DNA of 64,000 bases from Urechis unicinctus (Eukaryota; Annelida; Polychaeta; Xenopneusta; Urechidae), in contig CM067343.1 in assembly GCA_034190875.2 (NCBI GenBank), positions 27,131,954-27,195,953 on the forward strand, given 5' to 3'. The translations under genes were made by a program, and so were the position numbers. Positions 13,260 to 27,000 of the stretch are shown piece after piece. Under the pieces are notes generated by a model, which was given only the letters and a program-made list of their open reading frames with translations, ran no database searches and was not told the DNA's origin. Positions within the stretch are counted from its first letter, which is position 1. Every line of letters begins with the position of its first letter.

Positions 13260-14960
13260 TGTATTTTATTGAGTGCTTCGTTTGATTTCGGTTGACAATG
13301 AAATGGTTGTATAGCACGGCTTTGATGGAGGCTCCAACAATAAACAATACACTAAATGGACTTGCTCAGGCCTTCTGATGGGCGATTTTGTACTTGAGAT
13401 ATATAAATAAGCACCACCAATAGCGTTGTAAAATATCCACCCTAGTAACGCAACTCACTTTGGAATTTGTTGCCGATTTCGAGTTGATGCTTTTAATATT
13501 CATGCTATATGTTGATAATTATCTGCTATATTTACTATGACATAATTTATTGAGTCAATGTTGGTCATTGGTGCTTGATTCCAACACTCTAACATTGTAT
13601 AAACTGGACTGTCGATTTAAGAAACAAGCATTTGAACCCCTTTGAAATTGGCTACTATTGTTTTGGCAGCAGGTAGGGATAATTGTATATGAAGGTCTGG
13701 ACTTTTGCGCAACGTAGTAATTCTGAAGGCAGTCTCTATTCAATTAACTGGTGTCATCATTAAAGCCACAGGCAGTCGACGTATCAAAGGGAATGCCATT
13801 TGAACAGATAACTAACGCCCACAATTCGTACGTTCCCTCTTTTAAGCTCAGGTGCATACATCTGCATTTATCACATCGCCAGTACTTAAAAATGTGTACG
13901 TGACACATAAGCTTTCAAAAACATTTTCTTGTATTTTTAAATCTAACCAGATAAGATATGTTTCAATGTCAGAGATCCATTGGCATATAGAAAATGTCTC
14001 AGCAAATCAGAGTATATATTTGACCCAACCTTTGAAAAGCATTCGATATATTTAATCGTCATGTCAAGCATTGTAATTCGTCTGATTTAGATTGCTTGCA
14101 TTACAATAAAACAAACGTGTAAGGCCTTTCTAGTGAAATACCACTGCGGACAAGAATTCAAAACTGTGATAAACATATAAGCTAGACAAGAGTCAATTAT
14201 ACAAGTATACATAGGAGACAATTTGTCTATAGGTCAATCTTCCCCTCTTTTGCTATCAAAAGCTACATTGTAGTAGTTGTGAGACTATCATGGGGTGCTT
14301 ATACAGCTGATCCAATAAATACCTAGTGTGTAAGTTCATTGGCTGAACGAAATCGCAGAAATGTGATGAGGTTATAGAAAGAATACAGCCAACAGACGTT
14401 AGATGCTCGTGACCACGTTTGGACGATAATCAAAGCCATTCGACAGATATTACAATCGTAATATTTGCATTCTGTTCAACGCCATCTCAGAACATCCCAA
14501 TTACCAATGAAACCATGGCCTTTTTTACAATAGAGAAAAATAAAACGTAACGCAATTATACAAGACATGTTTTGTTCTCAAACATACAAAGCTACTAAGA
14601 TGCACGAATGATTGCATTTTCGTGAGGCCGGTGTGACTTTTTAGCAATACCGGTAAGATTTAGAAGCCAGAGTTCGGGTTAATTGCGTCGTTCAAAAACA
14701 CGGGCAATCATACATGCGCGAGGAACAAGAAAAAGTTAAGGCAACAAAGATTGGACATGCTTTAGTACCTTTTGAGGATACTAGCAAAAATACCTATCGG
14801 TCCACAAATCAGTAACTAATTACGTGAGCTTCCTTTTCAAGTGGCTTGTGTTTATCCCAAACTACTGTGGATGCTTTATTAGTAGCTTTTAAATGCACAA
14901 ATTACCAGCTACGACCCGCCCTGCTCAACTTAAAGAATTTTTTCACCACCGCAAACTGAA
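13260..14960. repeat. Segmental duplicate of 49170-51055 (direct)
   Basis: Direct-orientation match by eye, with well-aligned islands: 13280-13330 with 49190-49265; 13560-13610 with 49505-49565; 13750-13870 with 49785-49905; 14215-14270 with 50320-50370 (almost identical for about 50 bases); 14640-14715 with 50830-50910. No frame is kept open through the match, so nothing suggests coding. Confidence 0.75.
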
Positions 14961-16249
14961 TGCATTGCGAATGCGCCACATTGTTGATGAATTGTAAGCT
15001 TATCGAAGGAAATCATGTTATATACTAGGCTACACAGCATCTCAATTATCATAGAATTCAAATATATGAGCTTGGGAGGCCGAAATCAACAACCTAATCT
15101 TAAATTCGGTCTGAGATATTTGAACATCTGCCGAGTGCAATAAGAGACAAGTGCAGCTGATACTATCATTGATTTGGTCATTCCTCGTATATTAGCGTAA
15201 ACGGTAAAAACCCGCTTTCATCCCACTGTGATATACTCATTAAACAAGTGCACAAGATAACCATCAAACACTGGTGACTGGGTAAAAAGTTAATGATTTA
15301 TTCACAGGAAAAACGGTCGTTCAAAAGCCTCGTTCAATCGGTTCAGAATGATTTCTAACGTATATACCAATGTCGGGTCATAGCATGCATAGATTGTCTG
15401 CAAGCAGCAGTAGTTATTCATATAAAGACAGTTACACGTACTTGAATCTAATGACTTTTGTGATTAATCTATTGATCTAGCATGTGTCGCGTGTGATAGT
15501 GTGCGAGCTATTGGCAAACCTGACTCTAAGAGACTGACATTCGATCGTCAATTGAAGTAATTTATTGTCGATTGTTCCACAGAGAGTCAAATACTCTGCG
15601 CTACAGGTTGAGATAATCACTCTGCCTGTATATTGCTGTAAAATATGTTATCCGTATAGCGCAGTTGATAGCAATTTTTCTTTCAACTGCATCTGCTGAC
15701 AAATGGCAACAATGGTTGCAGATTTGGTATTCACAGTTAGCAATGTGAGGATTTGCTTGACATATTTGCAATTGAATAACGTTTGTCATGCTATAATAAT
15801 GCCCCGTTTCCTTGTTTGGTTATTTATTCCGCCTACAATAACCATAAGTTAACTGTCTGTTAAACGTAAATTTTTACACATGCAATAGTACGTGAATTAT
15901 GCAAAAGTCATTGTACATATTCGCATAATGATACCTTTAAAATAATAGAAAATGGTCTGAATATTTATGGTATTTTCGAATGTAACTAAAGCTAGGCAAG
16001 TTATCGGTGAATCGATGCTTGTTTGTCTCGCAATGTAAGTTGAGTTGATACGGATATCTATATATCGTCAAATCGGGAGGTAATGACCATGTTTCTTTAT
16101 GGGGCAAATTAATTTATTGGACCCTTCTGCAGCATACATTTAGAACAAATGGACTGACCATAGCAGCCATTGAATGTTGTTGCCTGTCTAAAAGATATTG
16201 AATCGTGACACTGCTGTTGCCATTTGTAACTTAAAGTCACTTATGTTAC

Positions 16250-16904
16250 AAATGACGCAAATCATCACGTAAATTGGTCAATCACACATTGTCAGATGAA
16301 ACTCTATTTGTATGCTTTATGACGATACATAAGTGGCATGATATCAGATTTGCCATGCTTGCTAAATGGTCTATTTACCATGCACATGCATGTTGATAGA
16401 GAAATAAAAGGACATTTGCAAAACAATCGCAACGGAGAAGGTATGATTACGATTTCACTTGGAGTACAGTTGCTTTTGTAGGTCCCATGTAAATAGTCAG
16501 CCAATATCATGCTTTGCATACATAATATACCGCTATCACCGGAGCTATACTTATAACGCTGCGTTAATTTTTTCTCACATGTAACAGTGCCATAAAAATA
16601 CATAGTTATTTAATAGAATTACTCCTTTGATAAAGGATAATTAAATGTTTTGTGATATGCCGTCTCTATATATTGAAAGCATTAGCAATCTAACCGGTGG
16701 CAAAATAGTGCACCGTCATCTGAAATATATAAACGCAATCGCAGTAAATGAAGAGAGGCAGAGAATGACGGCTATGTGAAACACAATAATGCGATGATTA
16801 GCACAACGACGAGCAAATTATGTGAACTTCGTTCTGCGTCCATATCGAAGGTAGAAACAAGCAGACGTTATTGGACAAATGAATTATCTGATCAATGGGT
16901 ATCG
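16250..16904. repeat. Segmental repeat unit 4 (partial)
   Basis: Matches unit 2: 16250-16340 with 5345-5460, and 16740-16890 with 6410-6560, in order. It runs into the TA array at 16905. After that array the sequence no longer follows the other units, so this is the end of the recognisable array. Confidence 0.6.
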
Positions 16905-17127
16905 AGCAGATATATGGATATATATATGTAAAAATATGTATAAACATATAATAATAGATATATATATGTGTATATTTATATATATAAATTTATATATAGA
17001 TATATACATATATATATATGTACATAAATACATATATGAGTATATATATACATATTTATATATATATATATAAATGTATACATATATATATATATATAAA
17101 CTTATATATGGATATATATGTATATAA

Positions 17128-17158
<31 letters not shown>

Positions 17159-17177
17159 GATATATATATACATGTAT

Positions 17178-17272
<95 letters not shown>
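16905..17272. repeat. TA-rich microsatellite
   Basis: About 370 bases of (TA)n with interruptions. The open frames made of Tyr and Ile in it are artefacts of the dinucleotide. Confidence 0.98.
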
Positions 17273-17274
<2 letters not shown>

Positions 17275-20262
17275 CGTTATGAGCTATTTAAATATATTTG
17301 CGTAGAACAATGCGATAACATGCACACTATCGACAAATGATTTCCTCGTTCATTTTTCCTTGCTTTCTTCTACATCGATTGCCATTTTCTTAATGTGTTT
17401 TGCACATGCTTAGCTGAGGTCCCATCTATTAATGATTTGGTCCCATTAAAATGTAATTATCTCTTATTGTAATCCCGGTCATTATGTTCTGTATCCTTAA
17501 GTGCGATGGACAAATATACAAAACAACATCGATTGTGTAGATGCCAACCCGAGATTTTCGCTTATTATCCCTTTCCGATGCCATCGGCCAAACGTAATCA
17601 ATTGTAAGTTTGTGAATGCAATTATTATGTCAGATGATGCAGTCAAACGTCAATGTGCTGCGCCTTGCCAACCTTTTTGGACAAATTGCGTCTTTATCAG
17701 CTCTTTGTTATTGCAATATAAAAGTGAGGTTCATGACATTATTTTAGTTCCCCCGAATCACGAAGTTGTTACTGGAAACGCTCTGCATCATTACAGGAGT
17801 TTTTAAAGTACTGTTGCAGGTATTGTTTTCTCTACATGAGTCAATTCAGCAGTGTAATTATCTAGATTTAGTGTCCGTGTGATCGCCACTTCTCTTTCCT
17901 TGATTCCTGAAGCTAATTATCTAACACACTGACTATATATTGTAAATCTTGTTGTGCTTTTGAAATAATAGAAAAACGAGCATTAAGGATTGTTGGCGAT
18001 CGTGCTTCTCCAAAATTTGTTTATGGCCAATTATCTTCGGTAAAGACTCGTGCACATTAATGTAATAGACAGGCAGCCTATGCATCAGACGAATGGATAC
18101 ATAGGCAACATTGAAGATCAGTGTTGATACAATTACGGATTAATCCAAATATATAGGGTTTATGTAGATATACAAATATTTGATGCTTTTTTCCCCCAGA
18201 GTATTAAAAGCTTTGCAAAACTGGCTTTGCTTACTAAACTCTGCTGCATCAAGCGATCGGAGCAATAGGAATTGAGAAATGCGCTATGAAACAACATACG
18301 CCATGATCCGATTATGGAGCTAGTTTATATACAATCCGTACCTACAATCAAAAGGAAATGTGTAGGTTAATCATCAACAGCTTTGGCATGTCTGGTCCAT
18401 GACCACTAAGGATATCATCTTCCTTTAAATGCAATGGGATGGGGGGGGGGGCGCAACGGGAAGTCTCATCCTAAAGAGTTTGCTGGCGTGTTGTTTTGCC
18501 ATTTCCGTCGTCGACATTGAGATAGATCAGCTAGAGAGTTTCAGTTTGTCGTTTATTTGGTGGGAGAACCTTTGCAGCCAGTTAAAAGTTTGGCGCATAC
18601 ATGGTGTGGTCTTGTTACTTGCGCACATCCAAAACTGTGTTGTACCGCGTGTATCACTAATTTACTCAGTGTTAGCAGAAACAACGTCCCTTTGAACGGG
18701 TCGCATTACATGCATTGACATGTGCGTTGAGCTTTCCCGCTACAATTAATTGCCCTTGTGGAAATCGTCACTGTAATGATTAGATGAAGTGATCGCTTAT
18801 TCCGAAAAAAATGGCATTTGGCCATTGCAGTTATGAAAACTTTATGTTGAACGCAGGCACAATAGTTTGAATAAGAATCTGAGGAAAATCACAATGGTCA
18901 CGCAGCATGTAAAGTGAGACATGCATTCACTTGTGAAGGATTGTAGCAAAGGACAGCTGCATTTCAAAATATTATCACATCACAAAAGACACCGGTGGTG
19001 AAGATATAACATCATGCGCTTTGACTTTATATCCTTTCTTATCTGTATAGTTCTTGGTTCTGGTATAAGTATAGAAGAGCATGTCTTAACATCGGCACTT
19101 ATTTATTATACGCAAGACCACTCATAAAATAGAGATAATGTTCTCATTAAGTTGTTTAATTGATGGTCTAGCTGTGAGTAACCAGTTAAGCCTAATAAAT
19201 ATATCCGTGTAACATGTGTTTCAATGAACAAGAGTGGCTAGCAATATGCAACCAGTAACTTTAACATGCTTAAAGCTTTACTTGGGAACATCCAGTCAAC
19301 TGGCGGGGCATTCAGTGATATCAAATGTAAATTGCCATTGCTGCATCTCAAAAGATGTGTTTAAAATGTAACCATACACCATGACGCAGCAAAAATGGTA
19401 TCGGTATGATAAAGAAACGAAGCATAGCTCTAATTGAACGGATTCTAGTGTATATATCGAGAAAGGGCATAAGCTTACATAGTTAGGTAAGTATATGGTT
19501 CACGTCTGCTATGTTGGCACCCAGGAGGCACTGAAGATAAACCTAGGCAAATTACACCGAAACAAGCTGATTACTTCGGCTTAACCGTGTCTCGCATTAC
19601 CATCTCTAATGTAACTACATGGCGCCGTTAGGACTGATTCAACAGACGATAGCTGGTTATAAAAAGATAACCGAAATCAACGTGTTGTCAGCCCAACTAA
19701 TAATTTGTCTATAATCCCACAAACCTATGTTGTGATTTTCAATTTGATAGGCAAAATATCATTAGTGTATCGCATTAAGCTTCGCAGTAATGTTTAGCGT
19801 ATGCTTAAAAACACTAAAACAACAGCACATATTAACATCAAAACCTTGCAAATCCTATGCAATCTAACAATGTCAACAGACATATTTCATGCTAAATATA
19901 TTCATCCAACATTATCCGATTAAGTATGCTTACATTGACTATTCGTTATGATGGTAAAAAAAAATGACTTGCTAGGCAGCAATCGAAGGATAGCTTATAC
20001 ATTCACGTTCCGGGGAGGGATCGACATCTAAACATGAAAATTGCATGGCAAAAAGTATATACATCTGTCTTGTCGACAAATTAGGAGCCCGAAAATCGGT
20101 TGAACAGTTTCTAAAACTCAAAGACGGCCAACAAGTAAAATATAACAATACTCTGTGAAGCAAATTGCACTATTTCTATCATTACTGTACTCATAGTCGA
20201 GGGAAACAACCGACAATAACTAAGAGAAATTTTGTGTTCTTTCGTTTGTCGTCATTTACACT
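17273..20262. other. No gene recognised
   Basis: AT-rich sequence with only short open frames of random composition and no recognised domain. It includes a short run of G at about 18438-18450, a typical homopolymer and assembly-sensitive site. Confidence 0.6.
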
Positions 20263-20349
20263 AACGTGTCCACTTCGTCTGCCTATTCGATGCAAGAGTT
20301 CTGCGAGCCCTGACAGAGAAATGTCCAGACTGAGTTGCTCTGTTCTGAA
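20263..20349 (-). pseudogene. Conserved coding relic, copy 3 (inverted)
   Basis: On the minus strand this reads RTEQ-x3-DISLSG-x-AELLHRIGRRSG. It aligns with the plus-strand copies at 3192-3317 and 8727-8840. The frame stays open on both sides (20191-20397), but the flanks are not shared. Family not recognised. Confidence 0.4.
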
Positions 20350-20979
20350 TTTTAAGTAATAATAATGATCGAGTTCCCGGTTTACAAGGGCAGCCATTTA
20401 GGTGTTCCGGACTTAGTAAATATAAATGCAAGGCTTAATTAAGTACTGCAAAGGCTGTTTATTTTTGCACCGCGTTATTGATATATAACTGATTATTTAA
20501 ATATGATATGTATTATTATAATCGCCGAAAGCAATTGCATGTTACTCGCTGCCGTAACCGTGTAAGCCATGCATTTGGTAATTTACCTGTTCATCTTTCA
20601 TCTTTATAAAAATTAATTTTATTCCTTGCAAGGGTTTTTTTATCAAATGAGCTGATTTGTCACTGAGAAAATTGCCTGGTTGTGTTATGTTTTGTTCAGT
20701 TATGGCTGTTTAACAAAGACTTAGAATATACTCAAATTAATTGATGTATTGTACGAAATTTTATTTTGTGAATATCAGTCTGGAACATATCAGCGTATAC
20801 TGAAATTATTCATATCGCTATAAATATTCGACCTCAGGTCGCGCGGACCTGAATTTAAATTTCGCTAGGTTTTAGGTACAATCTGTCTTTGCATGGGTAC
20901 ACCTAGCTTTAACAGTATGACAGCGACGTGCCAACGGTCAACTCAGATGTAATGGCACCGAAATGGGGAACAAAAGGAA

Positions 20980-21430
20980 CATGCCATGTTTAATATTCTA
21001 TGTCATCATCGCTTTATTACACAGCAAGCAATTCGAACAATGTTTTGGTGATGCTGCTACTACATGTTGCTGGTTACCATTAAGTTGATTTCGTGCACCT
21101 TCAAGCGCAACCAACAAAAGCATATGGTAGACAACGATATCTTAATTTGTAATACGTTAACACAGTTACCACGTGCTTTCTCAAAATCTTGGTGAGATGT
21201 GTCCGATCAGAAGCTGCAGTGGTTACGGGTTATGAAAGCTGCTCTAGGGTCGACAGGGATAAATATCGACGTAGGGTGGCCACGACCATCAGTGAAAAGG
21301 CCACATTAAGTGGTACCTGAATTGTAGTTGTCACGCATCGACATGTTTAATGCAACATCAGCTTATGTTTGACACCAAAGGGTGTTATTAGGAGTTTCAA
21401 ACAATATTTTCTCGTGATTTGTTCCTCGTC
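20980..21430. repeat. Inverted duplicate of about 44230-44480
   Basis: Positions 21185-21330 match the reverse complement of 44325-44470 closely, including a shared run around the GGGTCGACAG site and GTGGTACCTG. The match continues through 21340-21420 against about 44240-44320. The second copy lies in or just after the ectodomain gene. Both strands contain stops; no coding role is evident. Confidence 0.7.
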
Positions 21431-22400
21431 ACTATGCACGTCGCCACCTTAATCACGTACGGCGTAATTCAATTGCCCGAAATCGTATGTCCCTGTTAAT
21501 GTAATATAGCATTACATACGTTGAAGCAGTAAAATCGAATGCCTTGTGTACCTGCCTGCTCTCATATGTTTACCTGACTTTTTGATCTCCCCACATGCCT
21601 TTTCTTTTTGTTATTGGCCTATCCTTGTTTCAGGACCCATGGTCGGGTCAACGCGACAACAGCACACTTGGGGTTTTTGACGTCGAGAGTATGAAGCAAC
21701 TATAGGCAAATATGTGGCTACCTATAGCTATATAACCTATTTTGGCGTCATGATAATTGAATTGTGCCTGGTGATTTAGCATATCTGCATATGTTGCCAT
21801 GGGTGTTGTGTCATCGAGCTGTTACTGGTGAATCTACTGGTTTTCTGTTTGCGGGGTTGTTTTCAGCCTCATTTAATCATCCTGAATTGTGCCCAGCACG
21901 CCAGATATACTTATCTGAGCGTGTGTGGATCGCGTCACTGTATAGAGCTAGTAGGGTGACAATTTTGAGTGTGCACCCAGAACTCTTCCGCGCTCTCGAA
22001 GGAACCCAAATCGCCCGATCCTAAAGAAAAGCTTACACAATGAATCGAATCGTTATACAAGCTAGCTGTTGTTTATTGATTAATAAATTGACATTGCAAT
22101 GATGGACAACATGGTGGAAGAACAATGGTGTTTAAGTCCCAAGAATGGTAAGCGAGGAGCAAGAATTAACAACCTAGACAAGTGCGTTGACGAAACATAT
22201 CCGTTCAATTTTGGCTTTGGTTCGAGATCCCGACGATGGTAAGGCATTGACCAACCAACTGCGTTTCGGTGACGTGATGATGAACTATAAGTTAGGCCAC
22301 AATAATACTTGGCAGAGGTGGGGGGGGGGGAGGGGGTGTAGAGGTGGTGGGATGGGTAAGGGAGACCGACACTATTATAAAAGTTGACGGGGTTAGAAAC
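21431..22400. other. No gene recognised; includes a G-rich run
   Basis: Short open frames only. A purine-rich GGGGG tract lies at about 22318-22355. The open frame at 21764-22024 (86 codons) has no recognisable domain and no splice or start context that I trust. Confidence 0.5.
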
Positions 22401-23640
22401 AAACATGGGTTGATAATCAAGCCAACAGGCGCCTTGTTATCTAAAAATAATCAAAGGTTTGTTGTCCCAGCCATCAAGTGATGACAAAGCGATGGCTGAA
22501 ATAGAATGTTAATCATGAAAGGCAATTGGGGGGCTATTAAAAGGTAACAAGCAGTGTGTTGAGCAATGTATGGCCGCCAACGTATTTCGCTATATTCGTA
22601 AAAGCAATACTGATTTTTATTTATGCTTGCATCTAAATCATATTATAAAACATATCAATGTGTATCGATTAATTTATTTTAGCGTATTGATTGCAGCCAT
22701 CGTGTTTTTCGCACCTGTAAAATATTTGCTCTGCTTTAGAGTATATGATTTTGTGTCCATAGTATATATTTACTTAAAAACGATAATGCGTGATTTTGCC
22801 ACCTGGATGGCGAACTTACCCACATCTTTCCAAGCCATCTAGCTTTAAAGGCAGAATACCATCGAGCACACTGAGAATTTTTCATGTGCAATATATGTGC
22901 ACAATCATCAGTAACAACGGTTTTTAAGGCAGTCATTATGCAAGGTTGTTGCGCTGCTTTTCATTGCCGCAACCCATCTGCGGGAAGGTTTTTCATTTAT
23001 TAGACTATCATGCACAGTTAACTTACCGTTGACTGGAATGAAGGAATGTCACTTCTGATAAAGACATGCAAACTTGCAATTCAGACGTATCATGACCAGT
23101 TTTCACGTGGTTAATTGCCCGCTTTCGTTATCTTGGGTGGCCCTTTTGTTTGTTTTACATGCTTTAAATAAGATGCTTATATGTCACACTGACACATATT
23201 GAGTTCGGACCTAATCATAGTTGCAACTGGTATTTAGCATATTATACTTTATTTTGTCGCATCATTGTTTGGTGAAATGAATGCAAGCGAAACATAATCA
23301 AGTTTTACAGCACGTATGATGTCCTATTCAGGTCATATAAGCAACAAAATTATTTCGGATGATATAAAGATTGCTGCAACTTTTAAAACTGAGGTTTATT
23401 TTATAACGGTATATAGTGAATAAACTGGCCAATATGCATAAACCTGTCATTTTAATTAACAGCTACGAAATAATATTTACAGAAATGTCATGATTGTAAG
23501 GCCAAACTCTAAGATTAGACTAAATTGCAACGCATGGATGTGTAATCACTGATGATCTCACATTCAAGTCGCCTCTCACGTGAATGTTGTATAGTGAATG
23601 AAGATCAGTGAACAATACCCATTTGCATAAGAGATCTATA
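22400..23640. repeat. Mosaic of segmental duplicates (58.2-58.6, 62.1-62.35 and 32.5-32.9 kb)
   Basis: 22415-22560 resembles 58225-58390; 22690-22730 resembles 58550-58580; 22890-23120 resembles 62065-62320; 23190-23640 resembles 32535-32930 (shared islands such as TATTGAGTTCGGACCTAA and AATATTTACAGAAATGTCAT). All are direct orientation. In the 58-62 kb copy the matching blocks are separated by over 3 kb that includes the TIR transposon at 59635-61999. Confidence 0.65.
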
Positions 23641-24059
23641 TGATTTGCATTTAGTCTTATCTGTGGAATTGTGTAAATTTAACGTTTTACAATAGCCTCG
23701 ATGCGTTTTTACAATGTGAAAATATACATAAAGCTAGCAAACAATCGAATAAAGTCTAACATGAGGAACATTAAATGGAGGTCACGTGAGAAGCCGATGA
23801 TAACATAAGACACATGAAGCCATCCGTTCTATTGCAGGATAACGATAATCATTGAGCCGGCTCTTCTTGTTGAGCGAATCTTTGTTGGCAGTTCCGTAGT
23901 ATCAGTGCTTCGCAATTCTATTTTAATGTAATTATCGAAAGGTACCTTCGTTTGTTTTAGAAAATGAAATATCATACAAATGGCATAAGAGATTCATGAC
24001 GTTGCCTACCGGATTCTTTTATTTTGATTGGTTGACATACATGCAACATGTTGACGTGG

Positions 24060-25770
24060 GTGCTCCCTTGTTTAGGGGTTAACTTATAATAATAAATGAC
24101 TGTAATAACTGACCGTGGGGAAAGTTATGTGAGTTAAGGCCAATCAAAAGAAGTGTGACCCCATCGAATAGTTCACCAGCCGAGATAGCTTCAGCCAGTT
24201 CACTGATCTCTTCTTGTAACCAACTTGATGTTAATTCTAAGTTTAAAGATTTTAATCAATGCTTTAACTCAATCTAATTAGTAGTTGTTTGCTAATGTAA
24301 ATCACTGTAATAAAGATTTCTGTCATATATGAACATACAACGATCTGGAACAAGATACGATTGTTGGAAGTGGGGCAGATTTGGCTTAGGTTCTGTTCTG
24401 AAATTATGGACAATGGTACATTTGTATGGTTTAGTGTATTCCGTTGATTTTAGTACACCAATTCGAAACTTTTGTCAATGAGGTATTCAACATATATTAA
24501 TGTTCTCCAAACACATACACCTATGAAGCTGATAACGAATCAGCCTTATATTGTGGGTCTTCAATCATTGGAAATCCGAAAGTTGTGTATTGTGAAGGAA
24601 CGTGCATTAAATGTTTTTATACGCAAACAGATTACAGCATTTACAGTAATTGCATTATGTTAAGGCTAAGTTACACAGTCATGTGCGAGTGGTCGCCCCG
24701 GTTGTGATTGTTGGCAAAGTGTGATGAACGGCTCTGAACAGATAATTTCGTTAAAATAATTCATGTCAACAATAACTTGCGGCTTAACTATTGCCATGTT
24801 TTAATAAGGGTGAATATCAGCACCATGGAAACGAATATGAAAGCTGACCAGGCGATTGGTAAGACTTTACTTTGTAGCATGTTACTGCTGAGTAAGCGCG
24901 TTATGAATACACTGATACTTGATTGTTATCATATTGTGAATATACAATGATGATATATGACAATCATAAAAAGGTAATAAATTAATTAAGATGTCTTTGT
25001 TAGCTTCATAGATCATACCATCACTCAAACCATCAAGTTCTTAATTTAGATGCAAGCTATGCCAAGCCGTTAATGTTACAGAAACATCAATCATTCTCTG
25101 ATAATACATTTCAACCATTAGACAATTTATATTCCGTTCATTCTTATAGACAATCGGTCAGAAATTGGCTTTAATTTTAAAAGATAACAAGTAATTCGTG
25201 CAAAACTGATTGCATGATTTTGCACCAGCTTATGCACAATCATCTTTTCCAATTACAAAAACATACTATAGATATAAAAGTATGCAGTCAAATAAAATTG
25301 TTTCTCTGTAAGTATTACTTTTTACTATCAATGCACGATTTTAAACAAATGAATCACAAAAAGAGAGCAATCGGTAACAGTCGCAAAAACTAGCAATTGT
25401 ATGTTGTCTTATTAAGCAGACATACCATGGGACATTTGTTGCTAAATATAACTGTTTCTAGAATTCATTAAAATTTCCTATAATAGCTGCCCACGCGTAT
25501 AGTCTGGAAATCATTATTCTCTTCCACGGACGGTGTGCGATTTCTTGCCTGTAACAAGCATCAGAATTATCATCTACAACTTCACACGACTTGGGCGGCA
25601 GACAAAGGCAACGCTAGTCTTGATTATTTTCCCAACGTGATCGCTGAATAAGGTCAGTGATTTAACACTCATATGTTTATGTTTCAGTTAAAGTAATTGC
25701 ATATCAACCAATAGACTTTTTGCATTATATATATATAAATATATATATAAATCTATTTATAGACATATAT

Positions 25771-25843
<73 letters not shown>

Positions 25844-27000
25844 TGTATACATATGCATATATATGTATAAATACAAATGTTTGATGTTACAGTAGCATCT
25901 TCAGTTGGCAAGATGAGACGCAAGCTTATGGTCGCTTCGCAACAGTTGTCACTTGATCACGTCCCTGTGTCTGAATCTGATAACTGCAGAGTCGATTATT
26001 TCATCCTCCTGCTGTAAACATCCCCATCAAGGCGCTCATGAAGCAAAGCAAAATAAAAATAAGTATTTACATTGCAACCTTTGCAGATCTGTGATAGACT
26101 TGGGTCGAACAAGGACAAGGCTCATTATTTTTGGTGTCTTTTTGTACTTCCAAAAGCTCAATCGCAGATTACTAAGCACTTAAACCACAGCACAGTTGGT
26201 TGCTTTATATACTATATTGAAAGAGACTTAAAATGTCATGATGCAGTCGTAACATCTTGCAACGTCTTGGTACGGGTCGAGCATATGACAAATTGCGTAT
26301 GGCCAATGTGTATGCAAATCATAAATGTATGTTATTTTTATTTGAGACACTAAAATGCACCGAAATGCAGCTAATCTTACCAATCGAACAGCTTTGCCAT
26401 GTTAAGGCGCAAGTAAATCTCATATATATTCAATAGCTACTTAGGCCACTAAAACATGGAATGATAGCGGAATATATGCAATTCACAATATAGTAACTAG
26501 ATTGAGTACAGTGCACAATACACACACGGAAGACGCATTGAAAGATGGCAGTTAAATCATAGGTTGATGCAAATACACTTCCAAATCATGAATCATATTC
26601 AACACTATTTACAGCCTAGATATTGGAACACTACCATGGTAGAAACGCTGTTGTTTTCGTGGGAACGTTTTTAAATCGGAAAATTTGCAAGATTAAGTGA
26701 GGCTGGGTGGGGGGAACTTTATTTCAACATGTAGCTGCGTATCAAACTGCAGGAGTACAGATGGTATACATTCTTTAAGGGTTAACGTTTACCCAATTTG
26801 AGTGTGCTGTGCGCATAATCATTTCCGTCTTTTTGATCATTTCTGCATTTTCATACTATGCACTTATGATGATTCTGATGATATTACTCAAAATTGTTTT
26901 TCCACTGAAGATGATTGCAAACCATTTAAAATATGATGTGTTTGTGGCAAGCATCTACCAGATACAGTTAGGTTCAATCAATGACATTTAATTTCAATTG
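24060..27000. repeat. Inverted segmental duplicate of about 54300-56800
   Basis: Islands match in reverse order and on the opposite strand: 24080-24200 with 56630-56780; 24330-24410 with 56440-56510; 25440-25620 with 55390-55600; the TA array 25726-25870 with 55112-55270; 26230-26330 with 54790-54905; 26640-26720 with 54375-54445. About 2.5-2.9 kb is therefore a large, diverged inverted repeat with arms 27 kb apart. No gene recognised inside. Confidence 0.75.
25726..25870. repeat. (TA)n microsatellite with (AC)n core
   Basis: TA run with a short ACACAC segment at about 25771-25787. The corresponding place in the inverted copy (55112-55270) also carries a TA run, there preceded by TTA repeats. 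Confidence 0.97.

Larger units (their letters stand above)
9540..16260. repeat. Segmental repeat unit 3 (diverged, with insertions)
   Basis: Third copy of the unit: 9655-9730 matches 6225-6310, 10428-10620 matches 617-780 and 6730-6870, and 14630-15400 matches 3440-4570. It is longer than the others because it holds the TA array at 10241, the 194-bp tandem duplication at 12455, and a LINE end at 12950. Its 13260-14960 part is also duplicated at 49170-51055. No intact gene seen. Confidence 0.65.

Noticed and set aside
18438..18450. G homopolymers (also at about 3716 and 22318)
   Set aside because: Ordinary homopolymer runs; too short and isolated to call a G-quadruplex element with confidence.
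21764..22024. 86-codon frame with fairly even composition
   Set aside because: No recognisable domain, no splice sites or start context, and no conserved copy elsewhere in the window.
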